Source: Zingiber officinale
Taxonomy: Eukaryota > Streptophyta > Magnoliopsida > Zingiberales > Zingiberaceae
Length of the DNA: 64,000 nucleotides
Assembly (NCBI RefSeq): GCF_018446385.1
Contig: NC_055999.1
Location: forward strand, 84,734,281 to 84,798,280
Reading direction: 5' to 3'
Positions 10,840 through 21,989 of this stretch are shown here, piece by piece. The notes beneath the pieces are model-generated. The model searched no databases. It had not been told where the DNA came from and worked only from the letters and a program-made list of their open reading frames with translations. A program made the position numbers and the translations under genes. Every line of letters begins with the position of its first letter. The first letter of the stretch is position 1.

Positions 10840-11200
10840 ATGCAACGGGCGGTCGTGCCAATTGGCATGACCCATGGCAGGTTTGGCTGCCTTACCATGG
10901 GAGATCGTGCTCGGTAGTACAACTCGTGGCAGGCTCTGCTTCTCTGCCACGACCTGCCCGTGCCCAGTGGCACGGGTCATGCAATGTTCGGCCACCTCGC
11001 CGCGGGCGCCACTGCTAGTGGCACGACCCATGGCAGGTTCTACTTCCTTGCCACGACTTGGTCTTGCCCAGCAGCACAAGCCATGCCATGTTCGGCCGCC
11101 TCGCCACAGGCATCCGTGCCTAGTGGTACCGGTCGTGGCCTGTGAGATCTACACCTTAACGCCTGACACAGGCGCCCGTGCCTAGTGGCACGACCCATGT
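10840..11200. repeat. TGGCACGACCCATGGCAGG repeat block in family X LTR
   Basis: Variants of GGCACGACC, CATGGCAGG, TGCCACGACC and CCTAGTGGCACG recur about every 30-50 bases, many as imperfect inverted pairs (GGCACG against CGTGCC). Open frames across it on both strands are by-products of the repeat. Confidence 0.65.
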
Positions 11201-11221
11201 TGGGCAATAGTGTCTAACACC

Positions 11222-11229
11222 TATAAAAG
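11222..11229 (+). promoter_or_regulatory. TATA box of family X LTR
   Basis: TATAAAAG directly downstream of the repeat block, followed by GGGGATTCACCC; likely the U3 promoter of the LTR. Confidence 0.5.
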
Positions 11230-12362
11230 GGGATTCACCCGATCGAACTAGGGATCTCGATCGGGGGTCGTCCATGGACCCCAAGGAGACTGTGGAGTCT
11301 TCAAAGCATTCCGGAGTCATCTATACATCAAGGATCCATTGGGAGCAGCTAGGAGGAAGATTCATCGAGTAACTTGAGCATTTCTTTCCCTTCATTGTTT
11401 TCTCTGAATTTAAAACTGTTTGATTGAGATTGTTAATCATATCTGCTAGTTGCAATTCCTCATTTATGAATTTCCTGAATTCTAGAATTAGGGAGTAACC
11501 TCTATGTGATGTTGACACTAATCTTCAATCTATGTGTGTATTATTATCTTGTTTCAATGATGTATTGGATTGTGATATGGATATACAATTTTAACCCGAT
11601 CTCGATGCCAAAAGTACAAGATTCGTATTCCATGAATGTTTGAGGATGAACCGAAAGGAGAACCTAACCCTCTGACCCATAAAAAATCGAGACACAGAGA
11701 GTCGGATACGAAAGTTCAACCTGGTATGCTGCAAGGAACCCTAGGTGATCATAGAACTTAATTGATCTAACTAAATTCGTTGTCATATAGTAGGAAAAGA
11801 GTGTAATTAGGGGTCGTGGGATCTAGTGACAGGGTTCCCCTTAAGGTTACGATTGCTAATTATGATTCTTTCGAAAGTAGACAATGATTAGGGTTAATAT
11901 GGCAGTGTAGAAGCAAAAGTTTATATCAGATACCTTAGGATTGTCTACCTACACAAGCCAATATTGAGGACAAGAATTGAGACATAGATCAAGTGTTAGC
12001 TAGCATGGAGGTGAAACCGAAATCCTAGGATTATTTTATCTGGCTGTCTTTCAGCTGCCTTCTTTGCCCATCCCTCTATGATCATGATCTATCTTCCTGC
12101 TTCGATCATGCATTGCATTCTTGTCTCGATCACACTCTGTACTTCTATTATGATCTCACTCTAATTTCCTTCTCTCTCTTATCCTCTTTACTTTCCTTTC
12201 ACATTTAGACTCTGATTCACATTCGTGACAATCAACACTTCTGATTTGGGCTAATCTGTTAGGTCTGATTGGTAGACTAGTACTCGATCACCAGTCTCTA
12301 CGGATTTGATCTTATTATTACTTAACTACACTTTCATGCACTTATGGATTTGTACCACATCA

Positions 12363-12770
12363 AATTTTTGACGCTGTTGTAGAGGACTAACGTAGATTGA
12401 TATTAGTCGAATATCAAACTGACTGGATTAAAGCGTTTCTTTTCTTTTCTTATTCTTATTATTTACCTTTTTTTTTTACTTTGCACTTGTTTTACTTTTC
12501 TTGTCCATTTCCTGCTAACTTTTACTTTTCTTGTCCATTTCCTGTTAACTTTTACTTTTCTTTTCAGGAGCTTGGAAAACTATTAAGTGGAAGCCATGAA
12601 GATAGCTAATGGTGTCAGACCCCTGAAGGATTTCTCAGTGCCCATATCTCAGGTTTCGAGATCTTGTATTGTCAGACCCCTGATCAAGGCTAGTGATTTT
12701 GAATTAAAACTGAGATTGATCCATATCATCCAACAACAAAAGTTTAGGGGCACACTTTAAGATGACTCAT
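12363..12770 (+). mobile_element. Short interior of family X element
   Basis: Begins with the decayed primer-binding site and contains a pyrimidine-rich tract with the unit ACTTTTCTTGTCCATTTCCTG repeated at about 12493-12550, and a repeated GTCAGACCCCTGA at 12614 and 12673. No coding sequence is recognised; the element is cut off at 12770 where family Y starts. Confidence 0.45.
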
Positions 12771-14463
12771 TGATGTGCATAGATTTTATACACTTGTTTA
12801 GCATGTTTTGACGTACATTCTTATGTTTTATACATGCTTTATCTATGCACTTTCATGTTCCTTGCTTTGCTTTAGCATAAATACTTCTTTGTTCAGAGAT
12901 CTATTTTTGTGCGTTTTATGCTTTCAGGAGTCGAATTTGGAGAAAGATTGATGTTCGTGGCTGATTCTACAACCAAACGGAGGAAAAATGACTTTGGCAA
13001 TAAGTGCCGCACGACCTTGCAAAGGGGAATGACCCTGGCCGTGTGGTCATGACAGGGTCGTGTAGCATCAATAGCAAGGGAGAATACCTTGGCCGTGTGA
13101 AGTTACACGGCCGTGCCACCTTCTTCTACCAGCCAGTGCATAACCGTGTATGATTACACGGTCGTGTAGCCTTTCCAGTGGCAGAGATTGCCCTGTCTGT
13201 GTATCATTATACAGCCGTGTAGCCTTTCCAGAGCCGAAGAATGGCATGGCCGTGTGTGCCACACGGGCGTGCAACTCTTCCAAAGACAAGAATTGACCAG
13301 GCTATGTGGTTTCACATGGCCGTGTAAACAGGCAGAAGTGGAATATGGTACGACTGTGTGAGGATCACACGACTGTGTGACCTTGGCCGAGAGGAGGAAC
13401 GCCCTGGCCGTGTGGATCTCACATGGCCGTGTCCTGGGCCGTGTGGCGCCCAAATGTCCTCCTCTATATATAGAGCTTCTTCCTCTTTGAAAAGGGGGAG
13501 GCTCTCCCTTTGGGGAGATATGTTCTTGGGTGAGTTTCCAGTGTTCGGAAGGCAATTCCTATCCAAGATTCGACTCCAAGAGCGGAGGATCGGTTTCGAA
13601 GATCACTCATCGTATTGAGATAAGCATTCCTTTCTACTTTCTTGATTTGGATCATAATGTCTTTAATCTTCTTGTCTTCAATTCTTTCCTCGCTGTCTAT
13701 GGAGTAGATCTTTTGTTCTAGGAAGGAGGAAGTATTTGTGATGTAATTTGATGTAAGATTCATGGATTTGCCATCTTCTTGATTCAAGGATATTGTTATG
13801 TTTTGTATCAATCAATCTTGTATGGATTGTTGTGTTTTGTGCCTAATTACCATTCTTGATTGATTGTTTGTATTTCTTGTGGAATCTTGTTGAGGAGTTG
13901 GCTGAATTATATGACCGAGGGGCGTCGTGATAGGGCTGCCCCGCTAACAGACATTTTAGGGGATTACCTTTAGGGGTAAAGCAAGAACCTACAAAGAATT
14001 AGGACGGATGGATTTGCTTAACACTATATCTTAATGTGAATTGATTAGTGATGCGTTTCTATGTCGTATGACCGAGGGGCGTCGTAACAGGGCTGCCTCG
14101 CTAATGGACTTGATAGGGATTATAACTCTTTGATTACTTAAGGTTTAGATGTGAGTCCTTGACTGGTGTTTTCTGTAGGAAATAACCGATGACTTCTTAC
14201 GAATACATTTCAATTGAGGACAAGAATTGGTAAATTACATTACATCGATGAATCTCACAAAGAAACCAAAACTCCTAGAACCTTTATAAAACTGAATTTC
14301 TGCATTTAACTCTTACTTCTAATCTTTAGTTGTAAATGATCTTTTAATCGTTTGTTTAACTAATTCGCTTTAGAGGCATCTTTAGTGATTATAACCAGCC
14401 CTCGTGGATACGATATCTTTTATTATTACTGACGACGTAACTATACACTTGTGGTTCGTAACA
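12771..14463 (+). repeat. Left LTR of family Y
   Basis: Starts TGATGTGCATAGATTTTATA and ends TTCGTAACA just before TGTTTGGTCCCGTTGTCGGGG (14466 on), which corresponds to the Athila-type primer-binding site (usual form TTTGGCGCCGTTGCCGGGG). It contains the palindromic array at 13020-13440 and two copies of ATGACCGAGGGGCGTCGT (13911 and 14068). Confidence 0.65.
13020..13440. repeat. GGCCGTGT/ACACGGCC dyad array in family Y LTR
   Basis: About eight imperfect palindromes in which GGCCGTGT is followed after a short spacer by ACACGGCC or a decayed copy, spaced 40-60 bases apart by unique words such as CAGAGATTGCCCTG. The same motif array occurs at 56515-56950 near the other end of the element. Confidence 0.8.
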
Positions 14464-14767
14464 AGTGTTTGGTCCCGTTGTCGGGGACTGCGCTTATAAC
14501 ATTAGGGATTATCAATTAAGTTAGACTTGTTAGAGTGTATACTAAAAGCCTAACTTTTTGTAAACATTTATTTTGAAATAAAAGAATCACATTGGTCAAA
14601 TGTCTATATTTATATGTTAAGTGTAGTGGTTCAATTAATTTATATTGTAGATAACATGGTGTATGGTGTCACACACAGAAGATTATGCTATCAGTTCCTT
14701 ATAAATTATAAATAGTAGCTCATGACAAAGATGGATAGGAACAAACCATTGGAATAGTTGTAGTGTA

Positions 14768-15000
14768 CACTACAAGAAAAACCTTCATAGACATCGGTGG
14801 AACAATAGCAGTTTTAAGCAAAAACCGATGTCTTTGAGTATTTTACACCGGTTTTTCCAAAAACCAGTGTCTATAAGCGCAGATTTTCGCTCATAGACAT
14901 CGGTTTTTAAGCTGATGTCTATGCACGCCTTTTTTTTTATGTTAATAGACATCGATTTTAACAGCGTTTTTTAAAACCCGGTGTCTATGATAAAATAAAA
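14768..15000. repeat. Left subterminal repeats of the CACTA element
   Basis: Direct and inverted copies of AGACATCGGTTTTT and ACCGATGTCTATG, up to about six in 230 bases. These are likely transposase-binding sites. Confidence 0.75.
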
Positions 15001-15170
15001 TAATTTAATTTTCCCACCAATACTTAGCCGAAATTTGTAACACTTCACTCTTCCCTCCAAACCTAAACCTATATCGCGCTGTCTCGCAACACCACCACCA
15101 CTTTCCTCCTCGCCGCTACCCGTCCGACCATCTCTCTCAACCTCATCTCCCTCTTCCCCTTCCTAGATCG

Positions 15171-15518
15171 ATGCACAGCACAGCTTGCCTTTGTTTGACT
15201 AAGGACGCAGAGGGTAGCAGCGTAGGCGGCCTAACCCATGGAGGACGAGGTGACGGAGTTGCATTCCATCCCCCCGACGCTGCCTCCAGAATTGGTAGCG
15301 ATGATGGCAGCTCACTCTCGCCCGCCGATCTCTGCTCCTCCATCTCAGCTGCACTCTCCGTCGCTCATGCGATCACCCCTGCTACCTTCGGTGATCCCGC
15401 GGTTGGCCACCCCGCGGACGGCGATGCCGTGCACGCTGAGGACACCCAACCGCTGGCCAGCCCCATGCGGAAGGTCGTGGTCAGCATGCGCGGGTACCTA
15501 GAGGAGATCACCAATTAG
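15171..15518 (+). pseudogene. Captured N-terminal exon of an LHT/AATL1-like amino acid transporter
   Basis: The frame from ATG 15238 gives a proline/serine-rich start (ELHSIPPTLPPELV, then APPSQLHSPSLMRSPLLP) and the overlapping frame gives LASPMRKVVVSMRGYLEEIT. Together these resemble the cytosolic N-terminus of lysine-histidine transporter-like proteins, just before the first membrane helix. A frameshift near 15440 separates the two parts, and the sequence stops before any transmembrane segment. It cannot encode a transporter. The family assignment is from memory of the family N-terminus and is tentative. Confidence 0.45.
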
Positions 15519-15540
15519 AGAGCAGCAGCGACATTTGATT

Positions 15541-15962
15541 TTAGGAAACAGCCGGAGAAAGCACTGAGAGGGCGGTATACTCACCGAGGGGGCTCGGAAC
15601 CGCCACACCCTCCGCCTCGGGCCCCGGATCGGCGTTGAGGTCGATGCCTTGTGGCTGTTTCGCCTCTTCATCTACCGCCGACGTCACCGCTCGAGCTCCA
15701 TCGCCCCCCTCGCAGGCGACCTTCTCGGCGCCGCCCCCGAAGAAGTCCTCCCACTCGAACGACGCCGCGGTGCCTCGCCCAACGGACACAGACTGCGACG
15801 CGTCGCGCATTTGGCACAGGATGGCGAAGAACTCCTCCACGTCCTCCTCCGACGCCGCGGGACCCTTTTCTCCACGCGGCAGCGACGAATAAGCAGGTCG
15901 AGGCTTTGAGGGGAGACCGTCGTCGCCGCCGCCGCGTCGCTTCCGCTGGGAGGAGGATGCAT
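15541..15962 (-). CDS. Captured NIMIN/NRR-like (NPR1-interacting) gene fragment
   Basis: On the minus strand an open frame of about 140 codons starts MDASSSQRKRRGGGDDG at 15962 (an in-frame ATG at 16008 would extend it). It has an acidic segment EEDVEEFFAILCQMRDASQ, the pattern of NIMIN/NRR proteins that bind NPR1, and GIDLNADP, an EAR-like repression motif. These small nuclear proteins dampen salicylate-dependent defence transcription. The frame is unbroken, unlike its neighbours, and opposite in orientation to them. Whether it is expressed inside this CACTA element is unknown; it may be only a captured fragment. Confidence 0.5.
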
Positions 15963-16747
15963 CCATGCACCCTTCCTGTTTGTGAAAATGAGTCAACGAG
16001 GTTAGCATTTAGCATTAGCAATGCAAAGTAGTATTAAACGACAATCCATGCATTGGAAATTGTATGAAGCTGACAAACCAACCAATTCGATCAAAACCTG
16101 CTACTTAAATTACTATTATTATCTTTAAAAAAAAAGAGAGAAATGGAAGGTGAGATCAGGCCATGTTCATGCATGCTTCAAACAACAACTGATTGATAAA
16201 GTCTATATATTGTAAATTCTTTACTGAATTTGACTCATGCAGCGATTGAATAGGAGATTTAGAATTTTTTCCCCAGCATATAGAGAAGAAGCAAAGTCTC
16301 AAGAATTACAAATTAGATAGAGGCCTAACCATCTGATACAAAATGTAGAGTAAAGCACAGCTAATTAGATGGTAGACTGAGGGGTTTAGCAGAGGGTTAC
16401 TGCACAACGAATTTGATCTATCAGGAAACTATCTGCAGTGTGATCTCTTCATCAATACTTTGCAGCAACCTGCAGTGATTTGGTTTCATCTCTTCCAGGT
16501 AACCTAGAAACTTGCATGTGTAACCTAGAAACTCAAGTATAGTGGAAGCTAAAACTATTAGAGTTTCATCTTCTTGATCTCTTGATTGCAAGTATTAATT
16601 GATTGATGCATGCAATGTGTTTGATGAATTTCCTCAAACACTACCCTGAGTTGATTTTATCATTTTTGTTTGCTAGATTGAGGAGTTGTTATTTCCTATT
16701 GCTAAGTTGATTTTATCTATTCCTTGAACTATCATGTTTCTTTAACA

Positions 16748-17191
16748 ATGGAAGGGATTCCAGAGAATAGAGGCGTTAATTACAGAGTGTTAGAAGAACT
16801 GTTCAAAATTTCTGGATAGAGAAGCTCTCTCATGAGATATGAATTTTATGTCAGTATGTTGGAGGTTTATAATGAGAAGATCAGAGATCTTCTTGTAGAT
16901 AGTCCCGACCAACTCTCAAAGAGGTAGAATTATCCTGGAAGGATTTGTAATCATGCATGATTGAAAACTATTTTGTTACCTCTTGCCAAGTAAAGGTTCA
17001 ATTTGTTGGGCTTTGTTGTTTTTCTGAAGGTTGGATATAAAGCAAGTATCAGATGGGACGCAAGATGTGCTTGGCATTTTAGAACCTCAAGTTGGTAGCA
17101 TAGATGATGTTTGGAAAATTCTGACAAATGGAGGAAGAAATAGATCTGTGGGGTCAACAAATGCTAACGAGCTGAGTAGCCGCTCTCACTC
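16748..17191 (+). pseudogene. Captured kinesin (kinesin-14-like) motor-domain fragment
   Basis: Two exons with an intron between them: 16748 to about 16923 encodes MEGIPENRGVNYRVLEELF and, after an in-frame TAG at 16817-16819, SSLMRYEFYVSMLEVYNEKI; 17030-17191 encodes LDIKQVSDGTQDV and GSTNANELSSRSHS. The last is the switch I motif (NxxSSRSH) of the kinesin motor, and the set matches the kinesin-14 family. The P-loop exons and switch II are absent, so no motor could be made. Retained splice sites show capture from genomic DNA, not from mRNA. Confidence 0.85.
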
Positions 17192-17341
17192 GTGAGTTTC
17201 TTCCTATTTTCCATTCAAATTATGCTTTTTGTTTTATGATAATCTTATCTATACTAGTGCTTCTTCCTCTTAGTTGGAATAAGGCATGCTTGTATTCAAA
17301 GTTGTGTGATACTAAATGTATTTCTCTTCAATAACGTGTAG

Positions 17342-18018
17342 GTTTGGCATAATTATAGCTTTGATAGTCATATAATAGGAAACAATGGGATCAAGCTTGC
17401 TGGGTTCCATGTGGATACCATGCATCTTGCACGACTTTTTGATTCTTCTAGGACAACTGATGGGGGTTATTCACTTGAAGCACTTACAAGTGACCCAAAG
17501 ATCATGTCTCAAGGAAACTCAGATGATGATGTTGAATTAATCAGTGGAAAGATGTCAATGAAATCCATCTTTGGTAAAAAAAAATTAAAGAAAGATGGAA
17601 CTGAAGGAAAAATTATCACACTTCCTCCTGTTGATGTTCTACAAAGAGAAGAACGAAGATCATGGATTAGATATTCTGCTTTAGATGCAGTGAATACATT
17701 AAAACTTTTTAATTGCTTGAAAGAAAAACTTATGCGTGTACGATGGTTTTTGAAAGGCAGTATACAAGGAACAATGTATGACTTCTATGAAAAGTGCTGG
17801 CGCCCTTTTGGTGTTCTATTAGTAAAGATGGAATCTGAAGGAACTCTGGTCGATAAAGTCCATCTATCAAAGATTGAAAAGCTCGCTGTTGGTGATAAGC
17901 AAATAGTTGCAGATAAATTCAGATGGTGGGCATCCAAGTACTGTGAGGATGCCAAGTATATGAATGTGGGAAGTAATACTCAAATAAGGCAGCTGCTATT
18001 TGATGACACATCGAGGAG
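17342..18018 (+). pseudogene. Captured exon of plant organellar DNA polymerase (POLI-like)
   Basis: Open for about 225 codons between AG at 17340-17341 and GT at 18019. It begins VWHNYSFDSHIIG, the Exo II motif of the 3'-5' proofreading domain, and includes IRYSALDAVNTLKL, the Exo III YxxxD motif, followed by the linker toward the polymerase domain. This matches the family-A polymerase that replicates plastid and mitochondrial DNA in plants. Exo I and the whole polymerase domain are missing, so it is a fragment, though the captured exon itself has no stop. Confidence 0.8.
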
Positions 18019-18512
18019 GTACTTAATATTTTTTTTTAGCTATAGTTGTTTCTAACATTTTTACAATGTCATATGGCCACACCAAAATGCCAAACACTAT
18101 AGTTGATTACTAAAGTCTCCAAACACTATAGTTGATTACTAGACTTTTCAAAATTTTCCCATGAAGTTTATAGCATTTTGATAGATTTTTTTTAGCTACC
18201 AGTTTGTTTACTGCCAATTTTTATTAAGATTGGTAGAAGCCCCAGATTTGAACATTTTCCTAGAGTAAGCATGTCTTGTTTGAATATTTCATTTATAATT
18301 GCTTTATATATTGCCTGCTTAATAGTACTTGGAAGACCAAATTTACCTTGTTGGTTATCAAGTTGCATGTTGCAGTGACGAAAGATGGTAGAAGTATTGT
18401 GAAAAAAATCTTGAGTATGTCACTGAAGAAGGGATAATGGACGACCACAAGCTGTCAGATACAGGGAGATTAGGGAACAAATCTTTATTGGTCCTTTTTT
18501 GTTCACCAATAG

Positions 18513-18629
18513 GTGTCAGTTTCTCTTGCTAAAACGGGCAATTTAAAAGATCATCGTGATGCACTTGTAGAATTAGTTGCTTCTTCGGAATATGGAATCC
18601 TTCATTTGTTTAGTCATCACCAGTTACAG
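18513..18629 (+). pseudogene. Captured internal exon of an unrecognised gene
   Basis: A 117-base segment is bounded by CACCAATAG before and GTATTACC after, and reads as exactly 39 codons beginning VSVSLAKTGNLKDHRDALVE. It looks like a true internal exon (in-phase, splice sites at both ends), but I do not recognise the protein. A second possible exon lies at about 18780-18863 (ending EELSVINSQQE before a stop). Confidence 0.4.
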
Positions 18630-19277
18630 GTATTACCCTCCGTATTCTACGTGAATGAACAAATCATCATAGTTTGAGTTCTACACCGTGAAAATTGATT
18701 TGAACTGTTCTTGAGTATCACTGTCAGCTCCCCAACAAAACATGCGACAAAGGAAATTAACTGGGCATACATTTTTCAGGAATTTTTATTAATTGAAAGG
18801 GAATGCTCATTACACGCAATGGAGTACGAAGAAGAGTTGTCTGTCATTAATTCTCAACAAGAATGATGGTAATTTTTGGTAATCTTTGACTCCCTAGTTA
18901 TAATGTCTTTCATTATCTATGTTTCAAAATTATGCACTATTTGCTAGATTTTTATTGGTTTAATTTTTTTTTGATTGATTGACATTTCTTTGAATTGTTT
19001 CTGATGTGTTCAAATCATACGTTGTCCAAGTTATCTAGTTTAACTTTATTGCTATTACTTAAATTCAAAATTCTTAGTTGTTTGTGCATAATTAAACAAG
19101 TGTTATTCCAATTCCACCCTCTTTTACTCATGTTTCACAAAACATAAAATCTTTAGTCATATCATTATAGTTGGCAGGACTTTTTGATGAGAGGTTGGAA
19201 ATCTCTTTTTTCCATTTTCAAAAAGAAGTACAAAGAATACGTTCATTGGCACTTCTCAAGTATTGATTAATTAAAAA

Positions 19278-19381
19278 GGACCCCAGTTAAGAGAGTTGAA
19301 TCGTGGAGTTGATATCATTGTTGCTACACCAGGATGTTTGAATGGTATTCTGAATATGAAAAGATTGAACCTCCATCAAGT
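19278..19381 (+). pseudogene. Captured DEAD-box RNA helicase fragment
   Basis: Reads [20 protein letters not shown] then [14 protein letters not shown]. This covers motif Ia/Ib of DEAD-box helicases (consensus VATPGRL, here with Cys in place of Arg) and fits the plant WW/DRH1-type RH14/40/46 group. Only about 35 codons are present, without the Walker or DEAD motifs. It starts without a clear acceptor, suggesting the capture edge fell inside an exon. Confidence 0.7.
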
Positions 19382-19999
19382 ACTGATTAATTAAATTGCA
19401 ACTATGAGAAAATTTTGTTGCAATAATTTCTGGTTTGGAATATATTAAGTTCCCAGGAATGATAAATCTATCACTATATCATGTGGTTGAAATAAATGAT
19501 GAATGTGTCTCCTTTTAAGCATTCAAATTAGTCATCTTATTACCTGGTGCTCTTACTACTTTTTCAACTATGATTTTTTGTCCTGGTTTACTAATATATT
19601 ATTTATGTGTTTTTACAGTTTACAAATCTCAAGTACTCTAGAGTTGAAATTGATGAAGTGCGGTTCGAGTGGGCTGAATGCATGCTAGATTACATTTGAT
19701 GTGCGGTTCTACCTTGATGTGTTGTTAAAAGAATGTTCTACCTTAATGATTCTGATATCTATTAGCTTTTGATGTAAAAAGAATGTTTGTGTATTTTATG
19801 GATACTGTTGTAAGAAGATTATTTATGTAATTTGTGAATATTTATGTATTTTATGGATACTATTGAATGAAGATTATTTATGTAATTTGTGAATATTTGT
19901 GTATTTTATGGATACTATTGAATGAAGAATATTTGTGTAATTTGTGAATATTTGTGTATTTTTTTTGTTATTGTTGGTTTATCATTGTTTCGAAAATCA

Positions 20000-20332
20000 A
20001 ATTTGTGAAAAATACCGATATTACATCGGTTTTCCACCGCTGCAAAATCGATGTTATTAACTAATATTACATCGGTCATATACCGCTGCCAAAACTGGTG
20101 TTATTAACATATAATATTACATCGATTTTACACTGTTGATGAAACAGTGTCGTTAAGTGATACTACACCGGTTAATAATCGATTCGAACACCGGTGTCGT
20201 TAAGTGATACTACATCGGTTTTAACCCGATGTCTAAAATGGCAGACCTTTTACATCGGCTTCATAGACATCGATCGAAAATGTAATAGACATCGGTGGAA
20301 AATCGATGTCTATGAGGGTTTTTGTTGTAGTG
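20000..20332. repeat. Right subterminal repeats of the CACTA element
   Basis: Repeated TACATCGGTTTT, ACCGCTGCAAAA and ATAGACATCGAT words mirror the left end. Upstream at 19790-19960 a tandem unit of about 60 bases (ATTTGTGTATTTTATGGATAC) occurs three times. 18870-19270 and 19690-19790 hold nothing I recognise. Confidence 0.75.
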
Positions 20333-21625
20333 GTAATTTGGTATTAGTTTATCTTGACTATAAAATTACACTAGTACACTCTGAGTGTATTGAGCAGGAC
20401 CATTTAAGGTAGTTTCTTTTTATATTGACTACATAAAAGAACAAGACCTTTGTTATTATGGAAGTGTGTGCTCTTAATCCCGATATAATAACAAGCACGT
20501 GTACTTAGTATTTATTTCTTTGACTTATCAATGAGTGAGATTTAGCTCATTAAATCAAGAGTCTTGATAATGCGTGTTGTTGATTATAGAAGGAAATTGT
20601 GTCCTAGGAATCTAGGTTGATAATGTCCCCAAGAGGAGCTCATAAGGATTATCATGTAAACCCTGCAGGTGGACTTAGTTTGACATGATAATAAGGTTGA
20701 GTGATACTACTCTTGGAATAAGATATTAATTAAATGAGTTATCAGTAACTCATTTAATTAGTGGACATTCGATATCTTAAACATAGGGAGACTAATACAC
20801 TCATGATAAGAAGGAGCCTATATAATAATATGAGATTGGTGCGGTAGTTCAATAATAACTCTTTAGTGGTATGAGTTATTATTGATAAACTTGAGTTGGG
20901 TGTTCGGGGCGAACATGGGAAGCTCAAGTTCATCGGGAGACCAAAACCAATTCTTCCTCTCGGTCCCTGTCGTAGCCTCTTATTTATAAATTCTTATACC
21001 CACCTAAAGCCCACATTCTTACCCATCCTTAGGTGGCCGGCCAAGCCAAGCTTGGAGCCCAAGCAAGGGCTGGCCAAGATAAACCTTGGATGGACCAAGT
21101 TGTGGCTGCCCCTAGCTTGGAGCCCAAGTAAGGGTGGCCGACCACAATTAAAATAAAAGAGATTTTAATTTTAAAATCTTTCCTTATGTGGAAGTCATGA
21201 TTTAAAAGAGAGTTTTAAAATTAAATCTTTCCTTTTATAGTTTTTACAAAGGATTAAGAGAAAAGTTTGATATCTTTCCTTATTTGTAGTTAAAAGGAAA
21301 ATTTTAATTTTGGAGAAAATTTTTCTTTTTGTAATCATCCACATGTTTTAATAGAGAGATTTTAATTTATAAAGTTTCCTTTTATAACAACCATGAAAGG
21401 ATTTATTTTTAAAGAGAAATTTATATTTTAAATTTTTTTTTTTTGAAAACAAATTAGGAAGTTTTAATTTTGTGTTTAAAACTTTCCTTTTTTGGAGGAT
21501 TGGTAGAAGCCGACCATTAAAGGTTTATAAGGAAATTTTAAATTAAATTTTCCTTCTTAAACATTGGCAAGGAATATAAGGAAGTTTTAATTATAAAACT
21601 TTCCTTATTTGCCAAGACCAAGGAA

Positions 21626-21633
21626 TATAAAAG
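21626..21633 (+). promoter_or_regulatory. TATA box of the Copia 5' LTR
   Basis: TATAAAAG in the 5' LTR. The matching place in the 3' LTR (near 53670) reads GATAAAAG, so one copy has mutated. It lies about 190 bases upstream of the Gypsy-1 insertion, which would separate it from the Copia coding region. Confidence 0.55.
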
Positions 21634-21989
21634 AGAGGGTAGAGGTGCCTCACCTTACAACACATCTTCTATTATTCCTCTCTTCTATTCCTTGGTGGCG
21701 GCCGGTCCTCTCTTCCTCTTCTTCTCCTATTCTTCTTCCTTGTGTGGCCGGCGACATCTTCATCTCAAGGAGCTTGGTTGGTGGTCGGATCTTGTCAAAG
21801 GAAGAAGGAGAGATAGGAGGCTGTAACGACCCACCTTCTGGGTACTGGCTGTAAGACTGGTCGCTACAATTACTGTTGTCTATTTGCTGTGCGGAAAGCT
21901 GGGATAATTAAAATTTTGCTAATCTAAGTGCTGGGAAAGCTGAAACTGAATGTTTTACATGTACCTAATAATTGTACACATGCTAGAGA

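Larger units (their letters stand above)
10633..12362 (+). repeat. LTR of an Athila/Tat-like Gypsy element (family X)
   Basis: The right boundary is set by CACATCA followed by TTTTTGACGCTGTTGTAGAGG (12366 on), a decayed form of the Athila/Tat primer-binding site. A promoter-like TATAAAAG is at 11222. The left boundary (near TGTGATAAG at 10633) is approximate. It holds the GGCACGACCCATGGCAGG repeat block. Only a short interior follows before family Y begins at 12771. Confidence 0.55.
14768..20332 (+). mobile_element. CACTA element carrying captured gene fragments
   Basis: The left end CACTACAAGAAAAACC and right end GGTTTTTGTTGTAGTG are inverted repeats that extend with the same TCATAGACATCG beyond them, flanked by a GTA target duplication (14765-14767, 20333-20335). 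Subterminal ACATCGGTTTT repeats sit at both ends. No TNP2 or TNPA gene is present, so it depends on transposase from elsewhere. The interior holds exons of at least five recognisable or splice-bounded host gene fragments. Confidence 0.9.

Noticed and set aside
13154..13566. Arg/His-rich frames of 80-130 codons
   Set aside because: Produced by the GGCCGTGT array; no homologous frame is conserved in the right array.
15651..16031. Several Arg/Pro-rich frames on both strands
   Set aside because: Shadows of the GC-rich NIMIN/NRR-like frame in other registers.
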